From NCBI GenBank assembly GCA_964352985.1, contig CAYGUK010000027.1, positions 1 to 40,362 of the forward strand: a stretch of DNA of 40,362 bases, given 5' to 3'. The position numbers and the translations under genes were made by a program. Within the stretch, counting starts at the first letter, position 1. Each line of letters starts with the position of its first letter. Of the stretch, positions 15,548 through 23,651 are shown piece after piece. Below the pieces are notes generated by a model. It saw only the letters and a program-made list of their open reading frames with translations, was not told where the DNA came from and did no database searches. The stretch comes from CAYGUK01 sp964352985. Lineage in GTDB: Bacteria; Pseudomonadota; Gammaproteobacteria; JAHCLG01.

Positions 15548-17988
15548 AAGTGTTGTGTCCTCTCAAAATATTCAGGTAAAAATTCATCTACGCTCACTGC
15601 ATCGAGACGTGCTTTCTCAAATGCGCGTAATACATCGATTTCTTCTTGAGTAATTATGTTTTCTTTTAATCCCACTGCAATTTGCTCATCAAAATTTGCT
15701 TCTTTAGAAATAATATTATTTCTAATTGCATTGTGAATTTTTTTCAATGCGGGTTCTGCTGCAATCATTTTATGAAGTGCAATTTCCATTCTTTGGACTG
15801 GATGGTTTTCATCATCACCTAAGTAACAAAGATTGGTTAATCTATCTCTTAAGTTTGAAGGCTCCATCATTGCTTGAGAAATTTTGCGATCTAATGAATC
15901 ACGAGGTGGCACATAAGAACGCCCCCAAGGAAATATTAAATGACGCAAAACCCAACGCAATTTGCGCATTGGAAAATTATTTAAAAATTCGTCAATTGAA
16001 CGTTGAATATTGACTAAACAATAAGTTAATGCCCAATGCACGAGTGATAAATCTTCAGAAGGACGACCTTGTGCTTCATGATATTTTAAAACGGTTGATC
16101 CTAAGTAAAGGTAACTTAAAATATCACCTAAACGGGCTGATAATCTTTCTTTGCGTTTTAACGCGCCCCCCATAAACATCATTGAAAAATCAGCTAACAT
16201 TGCAAGCGCTGCGCTCATTCTTGTTAACTGTTTAAAGTATTTTGCAGTAGGACCGCCGATAGGAGATTTTACAAAATGGCCACCACTCAATCCATAAAGA
16301 AAGGTGCGAGCAACATTATTAACAGCATAGCCAATGTGCCCAACTAAAAGTTTATCAAACTCTTGTAATGCTTGAGTGTGATCAGGTAACGCCGCAACTT
16401 GCATTTCTTTTCTGATATAAGGATGACAACGCACCGCACCTTGGCCAAAAATAATTAAATTTCGGGTAAGAATATTAGCCCCTTCTACGGTAATACTCAT
16501 TGGAATAGAATTATAACCATGTGCTAAATAATTTTTTGGTCCCAATTGCACACCACGCCCAGCATGAACATCAAGCGCATCGTTAATTGTTTTTCTTGCA
16601 AATTCAGTTAGATGGTATTTTGCAATAGCTGATGCTACTGAAGGTTTCACGCCCATATCAACAGCCGTAGCCGTCATGTGTTGAGTCGCATTACATATAT
16701 AGGTGAAACCACCAATACGTCCGAGTGCTTCTTGAACACCATCAAAACGACCAATAGACGTTCTAAATTGACGACGAACTCTCGCATATGCGCCAGTTGT
16801 TCGATAAGCCATCTGCCCACAAGCAACACCAATTGATGGTAATGAAATAGCTCGACCGACGGACAAGCAATCCATTAACATTCGCCAACCATGTCCGATG
16901 TTTTCTTGACCACCAATCACCCAATCTAAAGGTATAAAAACATCTTTACCTCGTGTTGGACCATTCATAAATGCCATCCCAGAGGGATAGTGCCGCGCTC
17001 CAACTTCAACCCCTTTGTGATTTGTTGGAACCAAGCAAACAGTAATACCTAAATCTTCTTTATTACCAATTAAATGGTCTGGATCAAAACATTTAAATGC
17101 TAAACCTAAGACTGTTGCGATAGGTGCTAAAGTAATATATCTTTTATTCCAATTTACTTTTATTCCTAAGACTTGTTTCCCTTCAAATTCACCATGGCAA
17201 ATAATTCCTCGATCTGTCATCGCTGCCGCATCACTACCAGCATCGGGACTGGTTAACGCAAAGCAAGGGATTTCATTTCCTTCAGCTAATCGAGGTAAAT
17301 AATAATTTTTTTGTTCATTAGTACCATATTTTAAAAGCAATTCACCAGGTCCTAATGAATTTGGCACCATCACCGTTACGGCTGCTGAAATGCAATGTGT
17401 TGATAAACGCGTCACTATTGCAGCATGAGCATAAGCAGAAAATCCTAAACCGCCATATTCTTTAGGGATCACCATTCCCCAAAAACGTTCTTGTTTGATA
17501 TAGTCCCAAGCTTCTTTTGGTAGATTTTTATCTTCTTGCACCACTTGCCAATCATTAACGAGTTTACATAATTCGACTGTTTGTTTGTTGAGAAATGATT
17601 TTTCTTCCTCTGTTAATTTTGCAAGAGGCATGTCTAACATTTTTTTCCAATTCGGTTTTCCACAAAACAATTCACCTTCCCACCAAACATCACCAGCTTC
17701 TAAGGCTTCGCGTTCAGTATCACTCATTTGTGGTAACGTTTTTTGAAAATATCTTAATAAAGGATGAGCCAACATTTCATGTCTAATCAGAGGAATATTA
17801 AAAAGAATGGCAGGAAGGATATATAAAATCCAAAACAACGTTAACGCATACCAAGACACATGTCCATAAGTCGTAAAAATAATGAGCACTACAGCCATTA
17901 CAGGAGTCCAAACGTAACGTGAAGTTCGATAAAAAGTTAAAGAAAAAGTGAACGCAAATAAAATAAGAAACTCAATGAATGCGAGCAT
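15514..17988 (-). CDS. fadE: Acyl-CoA dehydrogenase FadE
   Basis: An 824-residue FadE-type acyl-CoA dehydrogenase, the FAD enzyme that makes trans-2-enoyl-CoA in the first step of beta-oxidation. As in E. coli FadE (814 residues) two hydrophobic N-terminal helices (about 1-65) anchor it to the inner membrane. The dehydrogenase core follows, with KEYGGLGFSA, ALTSPDAGSDAAAM (flavin/substrate site), the RGKDVFIPLDWVIGG segment and VEGANILTRNL near 495-510. A long C-terminal domain completes it. The frame extends upstream to a TTG at 18004-18006, but I prefer the ATG at 17986-17988, with an AAGGA Shine-Dalgarno nine bases before it and an N-terminus like E. coli FadE. It is first in the fadE-fadI-fadJ operon, with a plausible promoter at 18023-18050. 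Confidence 0.94.
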   Translation of the reverse strand: MLAFIEFLILFAFTFSLTFYRTSRYVWTPVMAVVLIIFTTYGHVSWYALTLFWILYILPAILFNIPLIRHEMLAHPLLRYFQKTLPQMSDTEREALEAGDVWWEGELFCGKPNWKKMLDMPLAKLTEEEKSFLNKQTVELCKLVNDWQVVQEDKNLPKEAWDYIKQERFWGMVIPKEYGGLGFSAYAHAAIVTRLSTHCISAAVTVMVPNSLGPGELLLKYGTNEQKNYYLPRLAEGNEIPCFALTSPDAGSDAAAMTDRGIICHGEFEGKQVLGIKVNWNKRYITLAPIATVLGLAFKCFDPDHLIGNKEDLGITVCLVPTNHKGVEVGARHYPSGMAFMNGPTRGKDVFIPLDWVIGGQENIGHGWRMLMDCLSVGRAISLPSIGVACGQMAYRTTGAYARVRRQFRTSIGRFDGVQEALGRIGGFTYICNATQHMTATAVDMGVKPSVASAIAKYHLTEFARKTINDALDVHAGRGVQLGPKNYLAHGYNSIPMSITVEGANILTRNLIIFGQGAVRCHPYIRKEMQVAALPDHTQALQEFDKLLVGHIGYAVNNVARTFLYGLSGGHFVKSPIGGPTAKYFKQLTRMSAALAMLADFSMMFMGGALKRKERLSARLGDILSYLYLGSTVLKYHEAQGRPSEDLSLVHWALTYCLVNIQRSIDEFLNNFPMRKLRWVLRHLIFPWGRSYVPPRDSLDRKISQAMMEPSNLRDRLTNLCYLGDDENHPVQRMEIALHKMIAAEPALKKIHNAIRNNIISKEANFDEQIAVGLKENIITQEEIDVLRAFEKARLDAVSVDEFLPEYFERTQHLWQENRQAEVA

Positions 17989-18022
17989 GACATTGTATCC
18001 TTTCAACTTAAGTAGGTGGAAT

Positions 18023-18050
18023 TTTATAATGGATTGCAGTTAGAACACAA
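18023..18050 (-). promoter_or_regulatory. Possible fadE operon promoter
   Basis: Minus strand: TTGTGT (18045-18050), 16-base spacer and TATAAA (18023-18028), inside the 84-nt gap between phaC and fadE. The -10 is good and the -35 partial. I see no FadR-type palindrome around it. Confidence 0.4.
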
Positions 18051-18072
18051 ACAAAGAAAGAAGAAAATAAAA

Positions 18073-19884
18073 TTAATTTGTTTGATCTTCATTCTTACAA
18101 TTCACTTTAACAAAACTTCCAGGTGCAGGTTCGAGTTTAGGATAAGCTTTGCTGCCAATCTTTCTAGCAGAAATTTTATCTCCAGAACGTTTTTCCAACC
18201 AATTCACCCAATCAGTCCACCATGAACCAGGGTGCTCATCAGCAGTGGAAAACCATTCCTCGGCATTTGCCAACAGTTTTTTATTTGTCCAATACGCATA
18301 TTTCTTTTTCTGCGGTGGGTTGACTATTCCTGCAATATGACCAGAACCACCCAACACAAATCGAACTTCACCACTATGTAGTAATGCACCTTTATACGTC
18401 GATTGCCAAGGTGCGATATGATCACCATGAGCTGAAATAAAATATGCCGGTGTTTTAACTTGTGAAATATCAATGGGAATATTATCTAGTTTTACTTTAT
18501 TAGGTTTACAATAAATATTTTCCAAATACATTTTGCGCAAATAAAAACTATGCATTGCATAAGGTAGATTAGTGTTGTCACAATTCCAATATAATAAATC
18601 AAACGGAAACGGTTCATTACCTAAGAGATAATTATTAATATAATAATTCCAAATTAATTCATTCGAGCGCAACATATTAAAACTAGTAGACATAGCACTA
18701 CCGGCTAAATAGCCTTGTTTTTTCATTTTCTGTTCTAAATTATCGAGTTGATTTTCATCGATAAACACCCCTAAATCACCAGGTTCAGAAAAATCTATCA
18801 TGGTTGCTAAATAGGTTGCACTATTAACAATAGGATCGTTTTTGCTCGTTAAATAAGATAATAAACCCGCTAATAATGTACCACCAATACAATACCCGGT
18901 CACATTAATGTCTTTCTCACCGGTTATCTCTTTAATAACATTTATTGCTGCAAGCGGTCCATTCAACATATAGTGTGAAAAATCACATTCAGCATAGGAT
19001 TTATCAGGATTCACCCAAGAAATCATAAAAGTAGTGAAACCTTGCTCGGATAGATATTTGACTAACGAATTTTCCGGTTGTAAATCTAATATATAAAATT
19101 TATTTATCCAAGGTGGAATAATTAACATTGGTTTTTTGTATACTTCTTTTGTTAATGCTTCGTATTGAATAAGCTGAATCATATCATTTTGAAAAACCAC
19201 ACTTCCTTTTGTCGTCGCAATATTTTTCCCGACTTCAAAAGCTTTCATATCTGTCATAGAAATATTGAAAGAGTCTGAGCGGTTGTTTGCTAAATCGTTT
19301 AGCATATTGTTTAAACCATTTACTAAGTTTTCACCTTTTGTTGAAAGTGTTTTTTGTAATACTTCAGGATTTGTCACAATAAAGTTACTTGGCGATAACG
19401 CATTAACAAATTGTCGAGTATAAAATTTTAATTGGCTTTTACTTTTATCATCCATGCCTTCTACTTCGCTGACCATGTTTTGCATGTATTGCGCATTAAG
19501 TAAATAAGACTGTTTGATGAAAGCAAAGAGTGGTAATTTATCCCATTCTTCATCACGAAAACGTTTATCTGACTTTTTTGATTCAATAATTGGATCAACA
19601 TGAATTCCAAGCCAAGATAAAGTAGTATTTTGCCAAAGTTGTAATAGATCGCCCCAATATTTCATTTGCGCTTCAAATACTTTATTAGGATCTGACCAAA
19701 TTTCAGTTAAATACATTTGATAAAGATTAATTATTTCAGAAAAATCAGAAGAAGAATTATTATTTTTGTAACGTTCAGCAAATTGCGTCATGACTTCATA
19801 AGTTTTTTCAGCGATACTTGTCGTATTTTTTAATAACGTATCAAAATCAGCAATTTCTTGTGCCAGTTTGACTGTTTCCCCCAT
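18073..19884 (-). CDS. phaC: Class I poly(3-hydroxyalkanoate) synthase PhaC
   Basis: A 603-residue polyester synthase that polymerises (R)-3-hydroxyacyl-CoA (mostly 3-hydroxybutyryl-CoA) on storage granules. The alpha/beta-hydrolase domain carries the lipase-like box GYCIGG with the nucleophile Cys332, Asp488 in SAHGDHIAPW and His516 in GGSGHIAG, the expected catalytic triad of PhaC. PPWINKFYILDL and SWVNPD are further family hallmarks. Length matches class I enzymes, which need no PhaE or PhaR partner. A GGAGGGG Shine-Dalgarno sits about five bases before the ATG. No phaA, phaB, phaJ or phasin gene lies in the window, so (R)-hydroxyacyl-CoA must come from elsewhere. The gene lies just upstream of the fadE operon on the same strand, which suggests coordinated lipid breakdown and storage; that link is inference. 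Confidence 0.96.
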   Translation of the reverse strand: MGETVKLAQEIADFDTLLKNTTSIAEKTYEVMTQFAERYKNNNSSSDFSEIINLYQMYLTEIWSDPNKVFEAQMKYWGDLLQLWQNTTLSWLGIHVDPIIESKKSDKRFRDEEWDKLPLFAFIKQSYLLNAQYMQNMVSEVEGMDDKSKSQLKFYTRQFVNALSPSNFIVTNPEVLQKTLSTKGENLVNGLNNMLNDLANNRSDSFNISMTDMKAFEVGKNIATTKGSVVFQNDMIQLIQYEALTKEVYKKPMLIIPPWINKFYILDLQPENSLVKYLSEQGFTTFMISWVNPDKSYAECDFSHYMLNGPLAAINVIKEITGEKDINVTGYCIGGTLLAGLLSYLTSKNDPIVNSATYLATMIDFSEPGDLGVFIDENQLDNLEQKMKKQGYLAGSAMSTSFNMLRSNELIWNYYINNYLLGNEPFPFDLLYWNCDNTNLPYAMHSFYLRKMYLENIYCKPNKVKLDNIPIDISQVKTPAYFISAHGDHIAPWQSTYKGALLHSGEVRFVLGGSGHIAGIVNPPQKKKYAYWTNKKLLANAEEWFSTADEHPGSWWTDWVNWLEKRSGDKISARKIGSKAYPKLEPAPGSFVKVNCKNEDQTN

Positions 19885-19998
19885 GATCCCCTCCAGACTT
19901 TCTTAAACCCACGCTAAAGTACCACTTATTCTCCGAATGGTAAATCTCTTACAAAGTCAAAATTAAAACAAACTGAATCAAATACCACCCTCAATTGG

Positions 19999-20033
19999 TT
20001 ACCCACAGATTCTGTGGATAACATTGTGGAAAG
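19999..20033. promoter_or_regulatory. Cluster of DnaA-box-like sequences / palindrome
   Basis: TTACCCACA (19999-20007, one mismatch to TTATCCACA), a perfect inverted DnaA box TGTGGATAA (20013-20021) and TGTGGAAAG (20025-20033, two mismatches) lie within 35 bases. The first two form a 7-bp palindrome CCACAGA-T-TCTGTGG, so an operator for some other dimeric regulator is an equal possibility. Confidence 0.4.
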
Positions 20034-20228
20034 TGCGTCAAAAAAAGAGTTAAATCGGTGTGATTGCTAGCATTAAGTTAAATTGTTCAATTTTTAATCA
20101 CGTCATTTTTATTATTATTAATCATATAGTTACGTATTATAGCTCGAAATATTAGGGGAAGTTTATTATCTTGCTCACAATGTCGTAATAGTTTTATTAG
20201 CCTGTGTAAAACCCTAGTCCTAATAGAT

Positions 20229-20267
20229 GGCTTTAATACATGCAAACAATAAAGCATGAATCAAGCC
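20229..20267. terminator. Imperfect hairpin after the DUF2845 gene
   Basis: An outer 5-bp stem (GGCTT 20229-20233 with AAGCC 20263-20267) and an inner 5-bp stem (CATGC 20239-20243 with GCATG 20054+200 region, that is 20254-20258) enclose a 10-nt loop, three bases after the gene's stop. There is no T-run, so it is a weak terminator candidate. Confidence 0.3.
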
Positions 20268-20270
20268 AAC

Positions 20271-20822
20271 TTATTCCTGCCATCCATAGCCATCACCAGT
20301 TTCTATCTTAACTAAAATACCATCCTCAAAAACTAAGACTTGATTGATTTGGCGCGAACCAAAATTCATGTACCACTTTTCTCCATAAATGGTTTTACTA
20401 TTCGATTCACCATAAGTTAACGCACCGGCTTGGGTATTGCTGACTGTTAATGGATTATTGCGATTATAAACTGTCGACACACCATTATTATTAGCTGTGA
20501 CACCAACAGTTGTTCCTGCATTATTAGTTCTCAACGCGGTGATATTTGTTGGATAGCCTGAATTATTATATTGAGTCATAACCGTGCGCCCATTGTTAGT
20601 TGGCATAGCTGTTGTAGTCGTTGAATTGACACCTGTTATAGCAACACCTTTACTAATTTGTCTCTCAAAAGGTTGTATGTGCTGGGGTTTTTTACAAAAT
20701 TTTTTCACCTTTGTTATTGGATCTCCAACTTTAATTATTTGTCCAGCACATCGCAAAGCAAAACTTGGTAAACTCAAGGTCGACAAAGATAGGATAATGA
20801 TTCCACTTACTATTTTATACAT
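20271..20822 (-). CDS. Exported DUF2845 protein with Asn/Thr-rich insert
   Basis: A 183-residue exported protein. A Sec signal occupies residues 1-22 (hydrophobic core, cleavage near PSFA-LR). The two halves of DUF2845 are visible: LRCAGQIIKVGDPITKVKKFCKKP after the signal, read here as residues 23-46 with Cys25 and Cys43, and the C-terminal block with GEKWYMNFG and FEDGILVKIETGDGYG. Between them lies a low-complexity stretch of about 80 residues dominated by Asn, Thr, Gly and Val (about 65-140) that the family does not normally need. DUF2845 has no known function. A GAGGG Shine-Dalgarno precedes the ATG. A TATAAT hexamer lies upstream on the same strand without a clear -35. It diverges from the addB-like gene. 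Confidence 0.85.
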   Translation of the reverse strand: MYKIVSGIIILSLSTLSLPSFALRCAGQIIKVGDPITKVKKFCKKPQHIQPFERQISKGVAITGVNSTTTTAMPTNNGRTVMTQYNNSGYPTNITALRTNNAGTTVGVTANNNGVSTVYNRNNPLTVSNTQAGALTYGESNSKTIYGEKWYMNFGSRQINQVLVFEDGILVKIETGDGYGWQE

Positions 20823-20932
20823 AACACCCTCAGTTTATGAGATGTATACATGTATTTAATTATAGCCCAAAATTGCCATTAACTTTTAGTCTTCATAAAC
20901 AATGACTTAAATTGTTCAAAAATGGAAAGTCA

Positions 20933-23650
20933 ATGCTATACTCAACTTGTTTTGATTTTCAGCACTTAGGCAATGGGATGATTTACTATCAAGAGATTTT
21001 AACAGACATTAATGAAAAAGATTTAATCTTGACAGTTAATCGTCGTCTTAGTCAATTTTTATTAACACAATTTCAACAACTCCAATTAAATAAAGGGTTA
21101 TCTATTTGGATAACACCACGTATTTTACCTTTTACAACTTGGATTGAAGAAACTTGGCGGGATTGTTTAGAACGAGGGTTAGTCAGTGCGTCTCAGTTAT
21201 TACAACCCATAGAAGAATTAATTATTTGGAAAAAAATTATAGCGAACTCTGAGATAGGTGAACACTTATTACAGTTAGAAGACTGTGCTTTGCATGTTCT
21301 TGATGCCTGGCAATTATGTCAACAATGGTTAATCTCAGTTAATAAAATCGATCCGGTTAATGAAGATGTCATTGCCTTTAAAGAATGGTCAAAGCAATTT
21401 GAACAACAGCTCGTACAAGAAGAATTAATTAGTGGTGCGTCACTTCTTTTACAATTATGTCATCTTATCAGTGTAAAAAAATTGATCTTACCTAATAAAA
21501 TTATATTAGTGGGATATGATAGTATTTCACCTATCATTAAACACTTTAGTTCTATTGCAAAAAAAGCAAGCTGCACTCTATTAAAATATCAAGAAAAAAA
21601 AACGCAACAACAAATTTCATGTCAAGTTTATAATGACGCTTCATTAGAAATTAAAGCCATGGCACAATTTTGTTATGAGCAACTGAAAAAAAATCCCGAC
21701 TGTGAAATTGCGTGTATCGTTCCAGATCTTGATAAAGAGAGAAAGCAAATTCAACGCGAATTTATGCAAATTTTTCAACCTGCTTTATTACTCAATACGA
21801 ATACACATCCCGAAAATTTACCTTTTAATTTTTCAGCAGGATTTAGTTTAACGCAATATCCAGTCATTTATTCAGCCTTTCAATTTTTTCATTTTTTAAA
21901 GGAAACGATCTCACTCAATACAATTAGTCATATATTACGATCTCCTTTTTTAGGTGGCGCAGAAAACGAATTACTATCACGCGCTAATTGTGATGCAGAA
22001 ATTAGATTTTTAAATAACGAACAAATCGAATTAGATACCTTAATCGCTTTAGCAAAAAATAAAAATCCAGAACGTTATGTATTAAATTGTTATTCCCCAA
22101 TATTAATTAAATTATTAAATAGGTTAGTTGATTTTAAAATTAAAATTCCCAACCTACAATCTTTTAGTCAATGGCTTGACTGTTTTGATCAACTCTTAGC
22201 ATTATTGCAATGGCCAGGACAACGCGTACTAAACTCAACTGAGTATCAAATTGTAAATCGCTTTAAAGAAGCATTACTGCAATTTAAAATTCTAGATAAA
22301 CATTTATTATCTATTTCACTTAATCAAGCTTTAACTACCACCCATCATTTGATGCAGCAAATTACCTTCCAAGCTAAAAGTAAAACTAAACCTATTCAAA
22401 TTCTGGGTCTACTAGAAGCCACAGGAATGAAATTTGATCACACCTGGGTTTCAGGTTTAGATGATGAAACTTGGCCCTCATCTCCTTCAGCTAATCCATT
22501 TTTACCTATTGAGTTACAACGTAAATGTAAAATGCCACATAGTGGTAGTGATAGAGAACTCGAATTTTGCCTTGATATGACTCAACATTTCATCAATTCA
22601 AGTCCAAACGTTATTTTTAGTTATCATAAGAAAAATGATGATCGTGAATTAAATATTAGCCCTTTAATAAAACAGTATGAAGTCGCACCATCCATAGAAT
22701 TAAAAGAAAATAAAATTGACGATCTTATTTATCAATCATCAGTAGTGGAATATTTAAACGACGAAAAAGGACCGCCATTGCAAATAGATGAAAAGATACA
22801 CGGTGGAACGAGTATTTTCAAAGAACAAGCGATTTGCCCTTTTCGTGCTTTTGCTCATATTAGATTGGGATCGCAAGGCATTAATATACCTGAATTAGGC
22901 TTGGATGCCGCAGAACGGGGCTCAATCTTACATCGCACATTAGAAATTATTTGGAGTAAGCTTAAATCTCAACAACAACTAAATGAATTATCCGATAAAG
23001 AATTAACAAAATTAATCAGAGCAAGTAGTCGTCAAGCATTATTACCATTTTTACAACGCCACGCATCTAGTTTAAAAGCAAGATTTCAAATAATCGAACA
23101 ACAGCGTATCGAAAAAATTATAAAAGAATGGTTAGAGATAGAAAAAAGCAGACCACCATTTACTGTTATCGCGACAGAAGATTATCAAACGAGTCAATTT
23201 GCTGGAATTTCACTTCATTTTCAAGTTGATCGAATCGATAAATTAAATGACGGCAAAATTATGATAATCGATTATAAAACAGGTAACGTGAGTATTAATG
23301 ATTGGTTTGGTGAAAGAACACAAGAACCACAATTACCGCTATATTGTATTAGTCATGATAGCGAAATAAATGGTATCTGTTTTGCTTTATTAAAACATGG
23401 GAAAATGCAATTTAAAGGGATAGCTGAACATTCCCCCTGCATTGATGGCGTAAAAACCCTCTCTGATTTAAATCATGAGGATGCGCAATTTGATTGGTCA
23501 AGTTTACTCTCTCATTGGTATGAAACATTGACAAACATAGCAGAAGAATTCAAACAAGGTGACGCAAAAGTCGATCCCTTTGATGTTAACACTTCATGTC
23601 AATATTGCGATTTACATGCTTTTTGTCGCATTTACGAAGAGGAAGCGTAA
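20933..23650 (+). CDS. addB: AddB-like PD-(D/E)XK nuclease subunit
   Basis: A 905-residue protein of the AddB-like 'probable DNA repair protein' group. The inactivated helicase-like N-terminal part is recognisable only in general features. The C-terminal nuclease domain is clear: AERGSILHRTLE, VDRID (Asp766) and IIDYKTG (Asp780, Lys782). Four cysteines match the AddB iron-sulphur staple: Cys635 in AICPFRA before the nuclease, and Cys889-x2-Cys892-x5-Cys898 at the C-terminus. With the AddA-like partner it would process double-strand breaks for RecA loading. The frame opens with a TTG at 20912; I chose the ATG at 20933, with GGAAAG close upstream, but 20978 (MIYYQEIL) is also possible. The addA-like gene starts one base after the stop. 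Coxiella is reported to use AddAB. Confidence 0.87.
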   Translation: MLYSTCFDFQHLGNGMIYYQEILTDINEKDLILTVNRRLSQFLLTQFQQLQLNKGLSIWITPRILPFTTWIEETWRDCLERGLVSASQLLQPIEELIIWKKIIANSEIGEHLLQLEDCALHVLDAWQLCQQWLISVNKIDPVNEDVIAFKEWSKQFEQQLVQEELISGASLLLQLCHLISVKKLILPNKIILVGYDSISPIIKHFSSIAKKASCTLLKYQEKKTQQQISCQVYNDASLEIKAMAQFCYEQLKKNPDCEIACIVPDLDKERKQIQREFMQIFQPALLLNTNTHPENLPFNFSAGFSLTQYPVIYSAFQFFHFLKETISLNTISHILRSPFLGGAENELLSRANCDAEIRFLNNEQIELDTLIALAKNKNPERYVLNCYSPILIKLLNRLVDFKIKIPNLQSFSQWLDCFDQLLALLQWPGQRVLNSTEYQIVNRFKEALLQFKILDKHLLSISLNQALTTTHHLMQQITFQAKSKTKPIQILGLLEATGMKFDHTWVSGLDDETWPSSPSANPFLPIELQRKCKMPHSGSDRELEFCLDMTQHFINSSPNVIFSYHKKNDDRELNISPLIKQYEVAPSIELKENKIDDLIYQSSVVEYLNDEKGPPLQIDEKIHGGTSIFKEQAICPFRAFAHIRLGSQGINIPELGLDAAERGSILHRTLEIIWSKLKSQQQLNELSDKELTKLIRASSRQALLPFLQRHASSLKARFQIIEQQRIEKIIKEWLEIEKSRPPFTVIATEDYQTSQFAGISLHFQVDRIDKLNDGKIMIIDYKTGNVSINDWFGERTQEPQLPLYCISHDSEINGICFALLKHGKMQFKGIAEHSPCIDGVKTLSDLNHEDAQFDWSSLLSHWYETLTNIAEEFKQGDAKVDPFDVNTSCQYCDLHAFCRIYEEEA

Positions 23651-23651
23651 T

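Larger units (their letters stand above)
19885..20270. other. 386-nt intergenic region with DnaA-box-like palindrome
   Basis: No gene is visible. It holds the upstream region of phaC, a cluster of TGTGGA-type sites at 19999-20033, an A/T-rich stretch at about 20085-20150 with little GC, and an imperfect hairpin next to the end of the DUF2845 gene. I find no tRNA or known small RNA in it. Confidence 0.6.

Noticed and set aside
23559..23651. A 31-residue N-terminal extension of the addA-like protein from an upstream ATG
   Set aside because: It overlaps the conserved iron-sulphur cysteines of the addB-like gene in another frame; the TTG at 23652 has a good Shine-Dalgarno and correct position.
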